Below the pieces are notes generated by a model. It did not search any database and was not told the origin of the DNA. It worked only from the letters and a program-made list of their open reading frames with translations. Source: Polaribacter sp. NJDZ03 (GTDB taxonomy: Bacteria; Bacteroidota; Bacteroidia; Flavobacteriales; Flavobacteriaceae). Taken from it: a stretch of DNA of 64,000 bases. This document shows, piece by piece, positions 42,443-53,200 of the stretch. Location: NCBI RefSeq assembly GCF_019263805.1, contig NZ_CP079195.1, positions 58,501-122,500 of the forward strand. The letters are read 5' to 3'. The position numbers were made by a program, and so were the translations under genes. Position 1 is the stretch's first letter. Each line of letters opens with the position of its first letter.

Positions 42443-44710
42443 ATGAATAATATTATGAAAAAAACATTCCTTCTATTACTATTATTGGTAACAATTATAA
42501 GTTGTAAAGAAAATAAGGAGGCTTCTTTTACAGGAGACACAACGCATGAAGCAAAGATTGAAGCTTTACTCTCTAAAATGTCTTTAGAAGAAAAAATAGG
42601 GCAAACCAATTTAAGAGGTATGCACAGTACAGAAAGTGGACTTCCAGAAAAATTAATAGCATCTGTTAAAAAAGGAGAAGTTGGTGCTTTTTTAAACATT
42701 ATGAATTTAGACTATGTAGATGAACTACAAAGAATCGCGGTTGAAGAGAGTCCAAACGGAATTCCATTAATTTTTGGTAGAGACGTAATTCATGGTTTTA
42801 AAACTATTTTTCCAATTCCATTGGGATTAGCTGCTACTTGGAATACTCAAATAGTAGAAAAATCTTCTGAAATAGCTGCTTTTGAAGCTACCTCATCAGG
42901 CATACGATGGACGTTTGCCCCAATGTTAGACATTGCGAGAGATAGCCGGTGGGGAAGAATTGCAGAATCTCCAGGAGAAGATCCTTATTTAGCCACCGTT
43001 TTAGGTGCTGCTTATATTAAAGGTTTTCAAGGAGATGATTTAAGCAATCCTTACAGAATGGCGGCTTCTGCAAAACATTATATTGCCTATGGTGCTGCCA
43101 TTGGAGGTAGAGATTACAACACTGTTAATTTAAGTGAACCTCTTTTAAGAAACATTTATTTACCACCATTTAAAGCAGCTATAGATGCTGGTGCTGCAAC
43201 TGTAATGAGTTCTTTTAATGAAATAAACGGAATTCCAGCAACAGGAAATGAATTTTTATTAAAAGATGTTTTAAGAGGCGAATTAAAATTTGATGGCTTT
43301 GTGGTAAGTGATTGGGATTCGGTTACAGAAATGATTGCTCATGGTTTTGCAAGTGACGAAAAGCATGCTGCAGAATTAGCTGCTAAAGCAGGGTTAGATA
43401 TGGAAATGAATAGTGAAGCTTATGAAAACCATTTAAAAGAATTGATTAAAGAAGAAAAGGTAACTATAGAAGAATTGGATGAATTTGTACGTAATATTCT
43501 AAGAATTAAATTTAGGCTTGGTCTTTTTGAAAATCCGCAAAGAAACAAAGAACATACTGGTAATTTGTATGCAGAAAGCCATTTAGAAGAAGCTAAAAAA
43601 GCAGCGATTGAAAGTACTGTTTTATTGAAAAATAAAAATTCGATCTTACCTATTTCAGAGAAAACAAAGGTTGCCATTATTGGTCCTTTGGCAAATGCGC
43701 CACACGAACAATTAGGTACGTGGTCTTTTGATGGTGAAAAAGAGCATACCAATACACCTTTAGACGCGTACAAAAAAACGAATACAAATTTTACATTTGC
43801 AAAAGGATTGGATTATAGTAGAGATACTTCTAAAAAAGGATTTCAGGAAGCAATAAATATTGCTAAAAAATCTGATGTTATTTTATTTTTTGGAGGAGAA
43901 GAAGCAATTTTATCAGGGGAAGCACATAGTAGAGCAAACATCAATTTACCAGGAGCCCAAGAAGAATTATTGAATGAATTGGCTAAAATAGGAAAACCAA
44001 TTGTTTTAGTAATTATGGCAGGTAGACCCATTACCATTACAAATATTATAGATAATATAGACGCAGTTTTAATGGCATGGCATCCAGGAACTATGGGAGG
44101 TGAAGCTTTGTATGAAGTACTAAACGGCATAAAATCTCCAGAAGGAAGATTGCCTGTTTCTTGGCCCAAAACAGCGGGTCAATTACCGTATTTCTACAAT
44201 CATAAAAATACAGGTAGACCAGCAGATAGTACAAACTATGTTCCTATGGATGAAATTCCGGTTGCTGCATGGCAAAGTTCTTTAGGGAATAAGTCTCATT
44301 ATTTAGATGTTGGATTTACGCCTCATTTTCCTTTTGGTTATGGTTTATCTTATACAACCTTTAAGTATACAGATATTTCTATATCTAAAGAGATCATTAA
44401 TTTTAATGAAGATTTAGAGATTAAGGTATCTATTACAAATACAGGTAAAAATGACGGTAAAGAAATTGCACAACTCTATATACAAGATGTTGTTGGTAGC
44501 ATTACCAGACCTGTTAAAGAGTTAAAAAGGTTCGAGCATGTATTCTTAAAAAGTGGAGAAACAAAAGAAGTTACTTTTAAAATTTCGGCTAAAGATTTAG
44601 AGTTTGTCAATCATAAAATGATAAAAGCAGCAGAAGAAGGAGTGTTTAATATTTGGGTTGGACCAAATGCATCAGAAGGTTTAAAAACATCATTTTCTCT
44701 TAAAAAGTAA
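42443..44710 (+). CDS. GH3 beta-glucosidase lipoprotein (second of two)
   Basis: A 755-residue GH3 enzyme. The signal MKKTFLLLLLLVTIISCKEN has a lipobox (IISC), so it should be a lipoprotein, unlike its neighbour. A nearby ATG at 42455 gives the same signal. The N-domain has GRDVIHGFKTIFPIPLGLAATWN, RWGRIAESPGEDPYLA and KHYIAYGAAIGGRDY. The nucleophile is Asp in FVVSDWDSVTEM. The C-domain (VLVIMAGRPITI, EGRLPVSWPKTAGQLPYFYN) and a FnIII-like end (NTGKNDGKEIAQLYIQDVVGSITRPVKELKRF) complete a BglX-like layout. The two GH3 enzymes differ in anchoring and sequence, so they likely cut different linkages or chain lengths of the same glucan. Confidence 0.94.
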   Translation: MNNIMKKTFLLLLLLVTIISCKENKEASFTGDTTHEAKIEALLSKMSLEEKIGQTNLRGMHSTESGLPEKLIASVKKGEVGAFLNIMNLDYVDELQRIAVEESPNGIPLIFGRDVIHGFKTIFPIPLGLAATWNTQIVEKSSEIAAFEATSSGIRWTFAPMLDIARDSRWGRIAESPGEDPYLATVLGAAYIKGFQGDDLSNPYRMAASAKHYIAYGAAIGGRDYNTVNLSEPLLRNIYLPPFKAAIDAGAATVMSSFNEINGIPATGNEFLLKDVLRGELKFDGFVVSDWDSVTEMIAHGFASDEKHAAELAAKAGLDMEMNSEAYENHLKELIKEEKVTIEELDEFVRNILRIKFRLGLFENPQRNKEHTGNLYAESHLEEAKKAAIESTVLLKNKNSILPISEKTKVAIIGPLANAPHEQLGTWSFDGEKEHTNTPLDAYKKTNTNFTFAKGLDYSRDTSKKGFQEAINIAKKSDVILFFGGEEAILSGEAHSRANINLPGAQEELLNELAKIGKPIVLVIMAGRPITITNIIDNIDAVLMAWHPGTMGGEALYEVLNGIKSPEGRLPVSWPKTAGQLPYFYNHKNTGRPADSTNYVPMDEIPVAAWQSSLGNKSHYLDVGFTPHFPFGYGLSYTTFKYTDISISKEIINFNEDLEIKVSITNTGKNDGKEIAQLYIQDVVGSITRPVKELKRFEHVFLKSGETKEVTFKISAKDLEFVNHKMIKAAEEGVFNIWVGPNASEGLKTSFSLKK

Positions 44711-44728
44711 TTTAGGAAAGTGTCAAAT

Positions 44729-44768
44729 AAAAATAGGGTTAAACTATAATAAGTTTAACCCTATTTTT
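44729..44768 (+). terminator. Strong terminator after the second GH3 gene
   Basis: A perfect 17-bp stem (AAAAATAGGGTTAAACT and its complement) ends in a T run, 18 nt after the stop. Confidence 0.9.
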
Positions 44769-45194
44769 TATTTAGATAAGATTAGGTTCTTTATTTTGAT
44801 TACTTGTAATTAAAGAAGCGTCTTTTGTGAAAGTTATATCTCCATTTATTAATAAAATAAACTAGAACTAATATTTTTTTTAGTTGTTTTTAGTTCTTCA
44901 TTATATAGTTTTCTTATATAACAACAATTTAAAAACTAATTTATGATTGCTATATTATAAAATTTTATTTTCGATAATATTTTATAAATTGTAAATTACC
45001 TTTATTTAACTACAGGTTGTTAATGGGTTTATTTATAGTGAATTGGATGTTTGTTAGATTGTCGTTCATTAAAACCAGACACCTGTTTTACAGTTATAAA
45101 ATAAGGTTTATTCTTTGTTTTTTTAATTGGATAATAGGTAAATGACAGAATAACTAACGGAAAAGATAGCCTTCGAGGTTTTTGTATTTAAATA
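44769..45194. other. Intergenic region between convergent GH3 and susD genes
   Basis: About 430 bp of AT-rich DNA between two terminators. I found no ORF, RNA gene or repeat in it. Confidence 0.4.
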
Positions 45195-45233
45195 AATAAG
45201 GCAGCATAAAATTAGTTTTTATGCTGCCTTATT
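45195..45233 (-). terminator. Terminator of the susCD operon
   Basis: A perfect 16-bp stem (AATAAGGCAGCATAAA and its complement at 45218-45233) lies 40 nt after the susD stop. The plus-strand A/T-rich flank would give a U-rich end on the minus strand. Confidence 0.85.
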
Positions 45234-45272
45234 CTTTTTAGAATAAAATTGGGGGACTAAAGTTGTTAATTG

Positions 45273-46811
45273 TTAATATCCTGGGTTTTGATCTGCAATT
45301 GTTAATTCTGAGTTTTTATCTATTTCGGTAATTGGAATAGGGAATAGGTCGTTTTTAGAAGTATAGCCAGTACCAGACAACTCTGTTGCTGCTTTTCCCC
45401 ATCTCACTAAGTCCCAAAAACGTTGACCTTCGTGTGCTAGTTCTAAGAATTTTTCATTTACAATAGCATCAAATAAAACGGTACCACTAGTGTTGCTATT
45501 AATATTACCTAAACCAGCTCTATTTCTAACTTTATTTAATTCTGTTCTTGCTTTAGAGTCTTGCCCGTCTTTATTATATGCTTCTGCAGCTAATAATAAA
45601 ACTTCTGCATATCTAAATAACCTAAAATTAGTACTGTAATTTAATTCTTTAATACCATCTTCACTAGTGTCTTCAGATTTTGTTGCGTATTTTATTCTTA
45701 TAGCTCCTTCATAATCCCAAATTACTCCTCCTGTAGCTAGTGATGCATTTACGCTTCCACCTGCATCAATTAACTCAGCTTCTGTCATAATAGTTGCAGC
45801 TTTTCTGTCTGTGTCTCCTGCATCTTCAAAAGCATTTATTAATTTTTCTGATGGTAAGTTAAATCCCCATCCATTAATAAGATCTGTACCAGTAAGATCA
45901 AAGATTCCATCTCCTCTTGGTCCCATTAATTGAATGTGTAGATTACTTTCATTTCTACCTCCCCAAGCAAAGTTACCCCAATCTCTTGCAGTTGTAGAAA
46001 TATATCCTATTTCGAATAATGATTCTTTTCCAAATTCATGATTAATACTCCAAACATCTGCAGGGTTTGCTTCTAAATCGATAGCAGGGTTATTAATTAC
46101 AGATTCAAAATATGGAATTGATTCGCTATACTTTTCTTGAAAAACGAGTACTTTACCCATTAGTGCTTCTGCAGTTTCTTTTGTTGCTCTAAAACTATCT
46201 GACGCTCCTTTACCAGGTAAATCTGCAATTGCAGCAGTTAAATCTAGTTCAATTTGGGTATATATATCTGCTCTAGATGATTTTACGATTCCAAAATCTT
46301 CTGCTTTTTCTGGTACTGTTAACCTTAAAGGAACTTCACCAAACATGGTTGTCAATTCGAAATAACACCAAGCTCTCATAAACTTAGCTTCAGCTAAAGC
46401 TCTGTCTTTGTTACTTAAATCACTATCTGCAATGTTGTTTATAACTAGGTTTGATAATGAGATAGTTCTGTAAAAAAGATCCCAAACACTAGTTATCGAA
46501 GCATTAGAAGAAGATACATTTACATAATCATCTATAGCTTGCAGTTGAGACTGATCGTCTGCATTACCGCCTGCAGCATTTGCATCGTCTCCAGGAAGCA
46601 GCTTTACTAAAAAAACACTACTCCAGTCTACAGCATAATTAAATTGCATTAAATCATAGATGCCTATAACAGCAGATTCTACATTCTCCTCTTCAAGAAA
46701 AAAGGTGTCTAAATCATCAACATTTATTCTTGGGTTTTCTGTAAATTCTTCGCTACAAGATATAATCCCTAGAAAAAGAACTCCAATAATTGTTAAAATT
46801 GTTTTTTTCAT
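45273..46811 (-). CDS. SusD/RagB-family outer-membrane glycan-binding lipoprotein
   Basis: A 512-residue lipoprotein (MKKTILTIIGVLFLGIISCSEEF, lipobox IISC). SusD family features include AEAKFMRAWCYFELTTMFGEVPL, AEALMGKVLVFQEKYSE (a TPR-like helix), ELGYIS-type SLFEIGYIS and the C-terminal FRYAEVLLLAAEAYN with LNKVRNRAGL and ELAHEGQRFWDLVRWGKA. SusD proteins form a lid on SusC and capture the glycan at the cell surface. The gene follows susC with a 19-nt gap and forms an operon with it. Confidence 0.96.
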   Translation of the reverse strand: MKKTILTIIGVLFLGIISCSEEFTENPRINVDDLDTFFLEEENVESAVIGIYDLMQFNYAVDWSSVFLVKLLPGDDANAAGGNADDQSQLQAIDDYVNVSSSNASITSVWDLFYRTISLSNLVINNIADSDLSNKDRALAEAKFMRAWCYFELTTMFGEVPLRLTVPEKAEDFGIVKSSRADIYTQIELDLTAAIADLPGKGASDSFRATKETAEALMGKVLVFQEKYSESIPYFESVINNPAIDLEANPADVWSINHEFGKESLFEIGYISTTARDWGNFAWGGRNESNLHIQLMGPRGDGIFDLTGTDLINGWGFNLPSEKLINAFEDAGDTDRKAATIMTEAELIDAGGSVNASLATGGVIWDYEGAIRIKYATKSEDTSEDGIKELNYSTNFRLFRYAEVLLLAAEAYNKDGQDSKARTELNKVRNRAGLGNINSNTSGTVLFDAIVNEKFLELAHEGQRFWDLVRWGKAATELSGTGYTSKNDLFPIPITEIDKNSELTIADQNPGY

Positions 46812-46830
46812 AATATGTATGTTGTTTTTA

Positions 46831-49800
46831 TTAAAAGTCTAGAGAGAGTCCGAATACTACTTTTGCAGCCGTAGGGTAAAAACCTCTATCTACACCAATA
46901 GAATTATAGTTGAAATTTCCAATTTCTGGATCTAAGCCTTTGTAACCTGTAAAGGTGAAAAAGTCATCTAGAGAAACGTAAAACCTTAAGTTGTTAATAT
47001 GCATTTTTTCAATAGTATTTTCTGGCAAAGAATATCCAAATTGAATTTGTTTAATTCTCATAAAAGAGCCATCTTCTACCATTAAATCTGTGTCATAAGA
47101 AGCAATTACATTAGCGGCTCCTGGGTAGGTAGCTACGTCACCTGGTTGTGTCCATCTTTCATTAAAGAAATGTACCGGTTTGTTTGTAATTGGTCTAGAC
47201 GGTTGATGATACGTTGAAATAATATCATTACCCAATGTTCCTTGAAATTGTAGGTTAAAATCAAACGCTTTATACGCCAAACTGATGTTTCCACCAAATA
47301 AAATATCTGGATGCGGTGATCCTATATTTGTTTTATCAGCATTTGTAATGCTTCCATCTTTATTGGTGTCTACTTTTATAACTTCACCAGTTGCAGTGTC
47401 AATTCCATCTGTTTCGTATCCATAGAAATACCAAGAAGGTTGCCCTTCTGTAAACCTTGTAATTCCATCAGGGTTTTGAGGAGCGCCAGCACCCGCAAGA
47501 GAAGTCCCCTCTGGTACAAATAAAATCTCTGTCACTTTGTTTTGTAGGGTAGATAAGTTTGCATTAATGTTGTAGCTAAGTCCACTTTGTGTAGTATCTC
47601 CATAGCCTAATTCAAATTCGAAACCTTTATTTTCTATGGTACCAGAATTAAATTCATTAGAAAGGAAACCTGCCGAACCTGGTGTAATTAAAGAACCGTC
47701 GTTAATAATAGCATCTCTAGTTGTTTTCTTGTAATAGTCTGCGGCAAAAGTTAATCGGTTATCTAACGCTCTTAAATCTACTCCTAAATCTAATTGTTCT
47801 GAAGTTTCCCACACTAAGTTAAGGTTTGAATACCCTGTAATCTGAGCACCTATATTTCCTAAATAATCAATATTTTGTCCGTTAATTATAGAGGTAATAT
47901 ATGTTTTATCTGAGTTACCATTTAAGTTACTTCTACTTCCATTTTGACCCCAACTAGCTCTTAATTTTAAATAATCTATTTTAGATTCTCTATTCCAGAA
48001 ATCTTCGTTTGAAGCTACCCAACCTGCAGAAAATGCAGGAAAAGTACCCGCTTTATTTGCTATTGGAAATTTATCTGATTTATCTCTTCTAATAGAAGCT
48101 TCAAATAAATACTTTCCTAAATAATCATAAGATAATCTACCAAATATAGACACCATATTATCTGGTGATGGATCTATTTGATTTACTTGAGTGTTAAATT
48201 CTGGTAAGTCAAAATTAAAGCCAACAAAATCTGCAATAGAAGCAGAACCACTTCTAGAAGTGGGAGTTGTTACTCTTGTTTCTTCTGCAGAATATCCTGC
48301 TAATAAAACAAAATTATGATTCCCTAAGGCTTTCTCATAAGAAGCAAAATTTTCCCATAACCATCTTTTAGATTCTACAACGTTTTGAGAACCAGAATAC
48401 GTTGTGTTAGATGCTTCTGAAGAAACATAATATGGGTTGATCATGTTCCTTGTATCCCATTGATTTTTGTCATATCCTAATCTTGTTGTAAAAGAAAAGC
48501 CTTCAAAAGGTTTAAATTTTAAATAAGCAGAGGTTAAAAATTGATAAGCATCTACAGTAGTTTTGTTAATGTTATTTGCATAGGCTACAGGATTTACAAC
48601 CTCTCCAGTAGAATAACTTGGGTATCCATAAACATTACCATTTGCATTTTTTAATACCGGAACACCATTTGTGTTAGAACGGTCTATAACAGATTGTGGT
48701 ACGGAACCGTTAGCATAAGTGACGGGTGTTAATGGATCTAAAATAAGCATATTTTGAATTACACCTCTAGTGTCACTATTTTCTTGAATCCCACTCTTAT
48801 CTGAAGAAGAATAGGTAGAATTAACACCTACTTCTAACCATTTAGCAACATCACCTTTTAAGTTTACTCTAAAAGTAGATCTTTTAAAAGAAGAGTTTCC
48901 ATTACCAACAATACCATCTTGATCTAAATGAGAGGCAGAAGTAAAATAAGAAAATTTTTCTGTAGCTCCAGATAGGTTAATGTCATTTCTGTGCATAATG
49001 GCAGGAGAGAAGGTTTCTTCTATCCAATCTGTATCATAGCCATTGTCTGTTACACTTGTTAATCCTGCTTCGTTCATGTACTGAACAAATTGTGAAGCAT
49101 TCATTAACTCCATATCTGTTTTTAAAAATTGAACACCTATTTGAGAATTAAAAGACACTTGTAATCCTCCTTTTCGTCCTCTTTTAGTTGTTATAATAAC
49201 TACACCATTTGCACCTTCTGTACCATAGATAGCAGCAGAAGCAGCATCTTTTAGTATTTCGATATTTGCAATATCTGATGGAGCAATATCTGCAATAGAT
49301 GATGCTTTCATACCATCTACTATAAATAAAGGCTCTGAATTACCACTAGAACCTGCACCACGAATTCTTATTTTTGCACCAGAACCAGGTGAACCAGAAG
49401 AAGACGATACCGTAACACCAGATGTTCTACCTTGTAATACAGACTCTACTCTTTGATTAGAAGAACTTTTAATTTGTTTAGAATCGATACTAGAAATTGC
49501 TCCGGTAACTAAACTCTTTTTCTTACTACCATACCCAACAACTACAATCTCGTCTAAAGACTCTAGGTTGTCTTGTAAAATTACATCTATCTTTGTACTA
49601 GTTCCCACAAGAATTGTTTGAGAATTCATTCCTAAATAAGAAAAAACTAACTCATTGTCTGGAGAAACGTTTGCTATTGAGTAATTTCCCTCAAAATCTG
49701 CATTTGTACCTTTAATAGTTCCCTTAATTACAACTGATACTCCCGGTAAAGTGTTTCCAGCGGAATCCGTTACCTGACCAGTAATTGTCTTGCTTTGCGA

Positions 49801-49863
49801 AAAAACATTCTGCATACATAACATTAGGCATGCAATAATCGTGACTTTAAATTTTATCATCAT
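46831..49863 (-). CDS. SusC/RagA-family TonB-dependent outer-membrane transporter
   Basis: A 1010-residue protein with a signal peptide (IIACLMLCMQNVFS). It has a carboxypeptidase-regulatory-like domain (TITGQVTDSAGNTLPGVSVVIKGT, residues 25-100), a TonB-box-like segment DEIVVVGYG, and a plug domain (VESVLQGRTSGVTV ... PLFIVDGM, IEILKDAASAAIYGTEGANGVVIITTKRG). The C-terminal beta barrel has the usual RASWGQNGSRSNL and FNLQFQGTLGNDI segments and a final aromatic residue. It imports oligosaccharides with energy from TonB-ExbBD. The upstream region carries palindromic half-sites (49921-49973) that may bind the adjacent regulator. Confidence 0.97.
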   Translation of the reverse strand: MMIKFKVTIIACLMLCMQNVFSQSKTITGQVTDSAGNTLPGVSVVIKGTIKGTNADFEGNYSIANVSPDNELVFSYLGMNSQTILVGTSTKIDVILQDNLESLDEIVVVGYGSKKKSLVTGAISSIDSKQIKSSSNQRVESVLQGRTSGVTVSSSSGSPGSGAKIRIRGAGSSGNSEPLFIVDGMKASSIADIAPSDIANIEILKDAASAAIYGTEGANGVVIITTKRGRKGGLQVSFNSQIGVQFLKTDMELMNASQFVQYMNEAGLTSVTDNGYDTDWIEETFSPAIMHRNDINLSGATEKFSYFTSASHLDQDGIVGNGNSSFKRSTFRVNLKGDVAKWLEVGVNSTYSSSDKSGIQENSDTRGVIQNMLILDPLTPVTYANGSVPQSVIDRSNTNGVPVLKNANGNVYGYPSYSTGEVVNPVAYANNINKTTVDAYQFLTSAYLKFKPFEGFSFTTRLGYDKNQWDTRNMINPYYVSSEASNTTYSGSQNVVESKRWLWENFASYEKALGNHNFVLLAGYSAEETRVTTPTSRSGSASIADFVGFNFDLPEFNTQVNQIDPSPDNMVSIFGRLSYDYLGKYLFEASIRRDKSDKFPIANKAGTFPAFSAGWVASNEDFWNRESKIDYLKLRASWGQNGSRSNLNGNSDKTYITSIINGQNIDYLGNIGAQITGYSNLNLVWETSEQLDLGVDLRALDNRLTFAADYYKKTTRDAIINDGSLITPGSAGFLSNEFNSGTIENKGFEFELGYGDTTQSGLSYNINANLSTLQNKVTEILFVPEGTSLAGAGAPQNPDGITRFTEGQPSWYFYGYETDGIDTATGEVIKVDTNKDGSITNADKTNIGSPHPDILFGGNISLAYKAFDFNLQFQGTLGNDIISTYHQPSRPITNKPVHFFNERWTQPGDVATYPGAANVIASYDTDLMVEDGSFMRIKQIQFGYSLPENTIEKMHINNLRFYVSLDDFFTFTGYKGLDPEIGNFNYNSIGVDRGFYPTAAKVVFGLSLDF

Positions 49864-49920
49864 TCATATTAATTGGTTAATTAAAATACTTGTTTTGATA
49901 AACAATGTAGCAACTAAAAA

Positions 49921-49973
49921 ATAGTATTATAAATTAAGTAATACTATCAATAGTAATAACATAATAATTACTA
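49921..49973 (-). promoter_or_regulatory. Cluster of palindromic half-sites upstream of susC (candidate operator)
   Basis: ATAGTATTA at 49921-49929 is perfectly inverted at 49939-49947 (TAATACTAT). A related pair, TAGTAAT at 49951-49957 and ATTACTA at 49967-49973, follows at once. Four similar half-sites in about 53 nt, 58-110 nt before the susC start, fit a dimeric regulator such as the AraC-type output domain of the adjacent hybrid regulator. A TAGATTTG box on the minus strand (50045-50038) would put this cluster inside the leader, so repression or an alternative promoter is possible. AT-rich DNA makes chance matches likelier. Confidence 0.35.
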
Positions 49974-50254
49974 ATAGTACCTCGTAAAATATATTATTTT
50001 TAAACTTTTTCTGTTCCATAAACATTGTCGTACTCTTCAAATCTATAAGAACAAATCAATGTTTTGTATCACAAAAAAAACAGCTTTTAAAACAATTGTA
50101 GCTATTTAACCTTTATTTAACACGTATGCTACATTTAATTCATTGCTCGCTTCAATTTTACTATTGCAATGTTTTAAAAGGAACTTATTGTTAATATTAA
50201 TATAAGAACACGTACTTTAAAAGTAGTTTTCTAGGTGTTGTTATGGTTTTATAA

Positions 50255-53200
50255 TTAGACCTTTATGTCTTTTTTTATTTCTATTTCAGATGGTAAAATT
50301 CCAAAATGAGCTTTAAAACATTTAGAGAAATAGGATGGGGAAGAAAAACCTACACTAAAACATGCTTCACTAATATTGCCTCTGCCAGAATCTAAAATTT
50401 GTTTAGCTCTTTCTAATCTTATTTTTCTAATAAATTCATTAACGGTTTGACCTGTTATTGCTTTTATTTTTCTGTATAATTGACTCCTGCTTAGTTTTAA
50501 TTGTGACGCCAACTCTTCTACACTTAAGTTAGAGTCTGAAATATTGTTATTTATATATTCTAATAGTTTTTGTATAAATTCTTTATCTATAGAGTTAGAG
50601 TTTATTTTTTCATCAGCACCACTTATTGCTCCAAAAAATTTATCGAAAATTAATTGTCTACTTGTAATTAATTGTGACAAACGAAGTTTTAATAATTTTA
50701 AATCGAAAGGTTTTATCATATAAGCATCAGCACCATTTTCTATACCTTCAATTCTATTTTCTATGGTTGTTCTTGCGGTTAACATCATTACAGGAATGTG
50801 GCTTGTAGAGGTATCTGTTTTTATTGTTTTACAAAATTCAAAACCATCCATTTCTGGCATTACAACATCTGTAATAATTGCATCTGGTAAGGTTTCTTTT
50901 GCCATTTTAACGCCTTCTTTACCATTACCAGCAACAAAAACTTTGTAATCTTTACTTAATTCTGTCTTTAAATAATCTAGCAATTCTATATTATCTTCAA
51001 CAATTAAAATGGTCTTAGTTTTAGTTAGTTTAGACGCTTTTGTAGTTGGAATTTCTGTGTCTTCTGGGGTAATTAATAAGAACTGTTCTTTTATATTTAC
51101 TTTCTTCTCATTTTCATATATAATTTCATCTTCTGTATAATGAGCATTACCAGTTGGTAATAGTATTTTAAATGTAGTACCAGAACCTACTTTACTTTCT
51201 ACCTTGATGTCTCCTTTATGGAGGTATACAAAACTTTTTACGACTTCTAAACCAATTCCGGTTCCACCGATATAGGTTTTGTTTTGGTCTTCTACTTGAT
51301 AAAAGCGTTCAAATATTTTTTCAACTTCTTGTTCGTTTAACCCTGTTCCAGTATCAGAAATTACTATTTCTATTACTTCTACCGGTTGCTTTTTATCAAC
51401 TAAAGGTAAGAGGTATCGTTTGTGATTAGAAAATAAATCAATATTTATAGCACCTCCTATGGGAGTTGCCTTTATTGCATTAGACAAGAGGTTGAATATG
51501 ATTTTTTCTAACATATTTTCATCTGCCCAAACACTTAAATCTGGTACATCTGAATCTACACTTAATAAAATATTTTTATTAGTTGTTTCTTCTTGAAAAT
51601 AGTTCGAAATGTTTTTAGAAAACTCAATTAAATTAATTTTAGAAGCTCTAATTTTCATCTTATTGTGTTCTAATTTTCTAATATCCATTAATTCATTTAT
51701 CAACCTGTAAAGTCTGTTTGTATTTTTGTAGATGATTGCATGCTTATTTTTAACACTTTGTGGTAGGTCTAATTCTTTGTTGCTAATAATATCTTTAATA
51801 GGGTTTATAATTAGGGTTAATGGTGTTCTAAACTCATGAGAAATATTTGTAAAAAATTGAAGTTTCTTTTGATTCAATTCATCATTTTGACTTTGTGCTA
51901 AACGTTCATTTTTTAATATTTCTTTTTCTTTTATTCTTTGTTGAGTTAAGCTGTTTAGTAAATAAATGCATAATAAAAACACTAGGATATAGCCTAATAT
52001 TGCCCAATTGGTTTTCCACCAAGGTGGAAGAATGGTAATATTTAATTCTAATGGAATGTTACTCCAAACACCGTCATTATTAGAAGCTTTTAGTTTAAAA
52101 ATATAATCTCCATGATCTAAATTTGTATAGGTCGCATTTCTTTTATGTCCAACATAATTCCAAGTAGTTTCATAACCTTCTAAATAAAAAGCATAATTAT
52201 TTTTTTCTGGTCTAGTATAGTTCAAGCCAGTATATTCAATGGTAAATACAGATTGCGTATGTGAAAGTTGAATGTTTTTTGTCTCTGAAATAACTTTTTC
52301 TAATGGAGAGTTTTCAGTAAGAGGAATTACTTTTTCATTAAACAATTTAAAGTCTGTTAAATGTAATGTTGGTAAGCTAGTATTTGTGGCAATTTCTTTT
52401 GGATTAAAATAATCTAAGCCCTTAAAATTACCAAAATACAAAATACCTTTTTCGTCTTTTAAAGCGGCACTAAAATTAAAATCATTCGATAATAAACCAT
52501 CATTAGAAGTGTAATTTGTAAAAACTTGCTGATTTTTATCAATTTTTGTGAGTCCGGAGTTACCACTAACCCAAATATTTTTATCATTATCTTCTATAAT
52601 TGCAGCGATGTTTTCTTCTATAAAACCTTTAGATTTATTATACCATGTATAGGTGTCTTCTTTTTTATTGTATCTACAAAGTCCTGCTCCTCTTGTTCCA
52701 ATCCAAATTTCATTTTTAGAAGATTCATAAATACTTAAAATATGACTAGCATCAGATAAGTTACCATACTCTTTCTGCATTCTAGTTTTTAAAGAAACAA
52801 CATTAAAGGTGTTATTTTCTAATCTTGTTATTTTAAACAAACCATCGGCAGTTCCTACCCATATAGCATCTTCTGAATCTACAAAAACAACCATCAATTT
52901 ATTACGTAAAGATTTATTTTCTAGAAATTCTTTAGAATCATATTTTTTAAAAGTATCTGTTATTGGATTGTAGGAGTGAAGTCCTTCAAAAAAAGTAGCA
53001 ATCCATACTGTTCCTTTAGAATCTTCAGAAAAACTTCTAACGGTATTTGAATTAAAGTTTTTTACAGCATTATGTTTACTGAAATTTATAAATTTTTTAG
53101 ATCCGTTTTTTAAAAGATAAATGCCATTATCCCAACTTCCTGCCCATAAATTATTTTTAGAATCTAAAAACAAACTCACAATGTAATTAGAATTAAGCCC

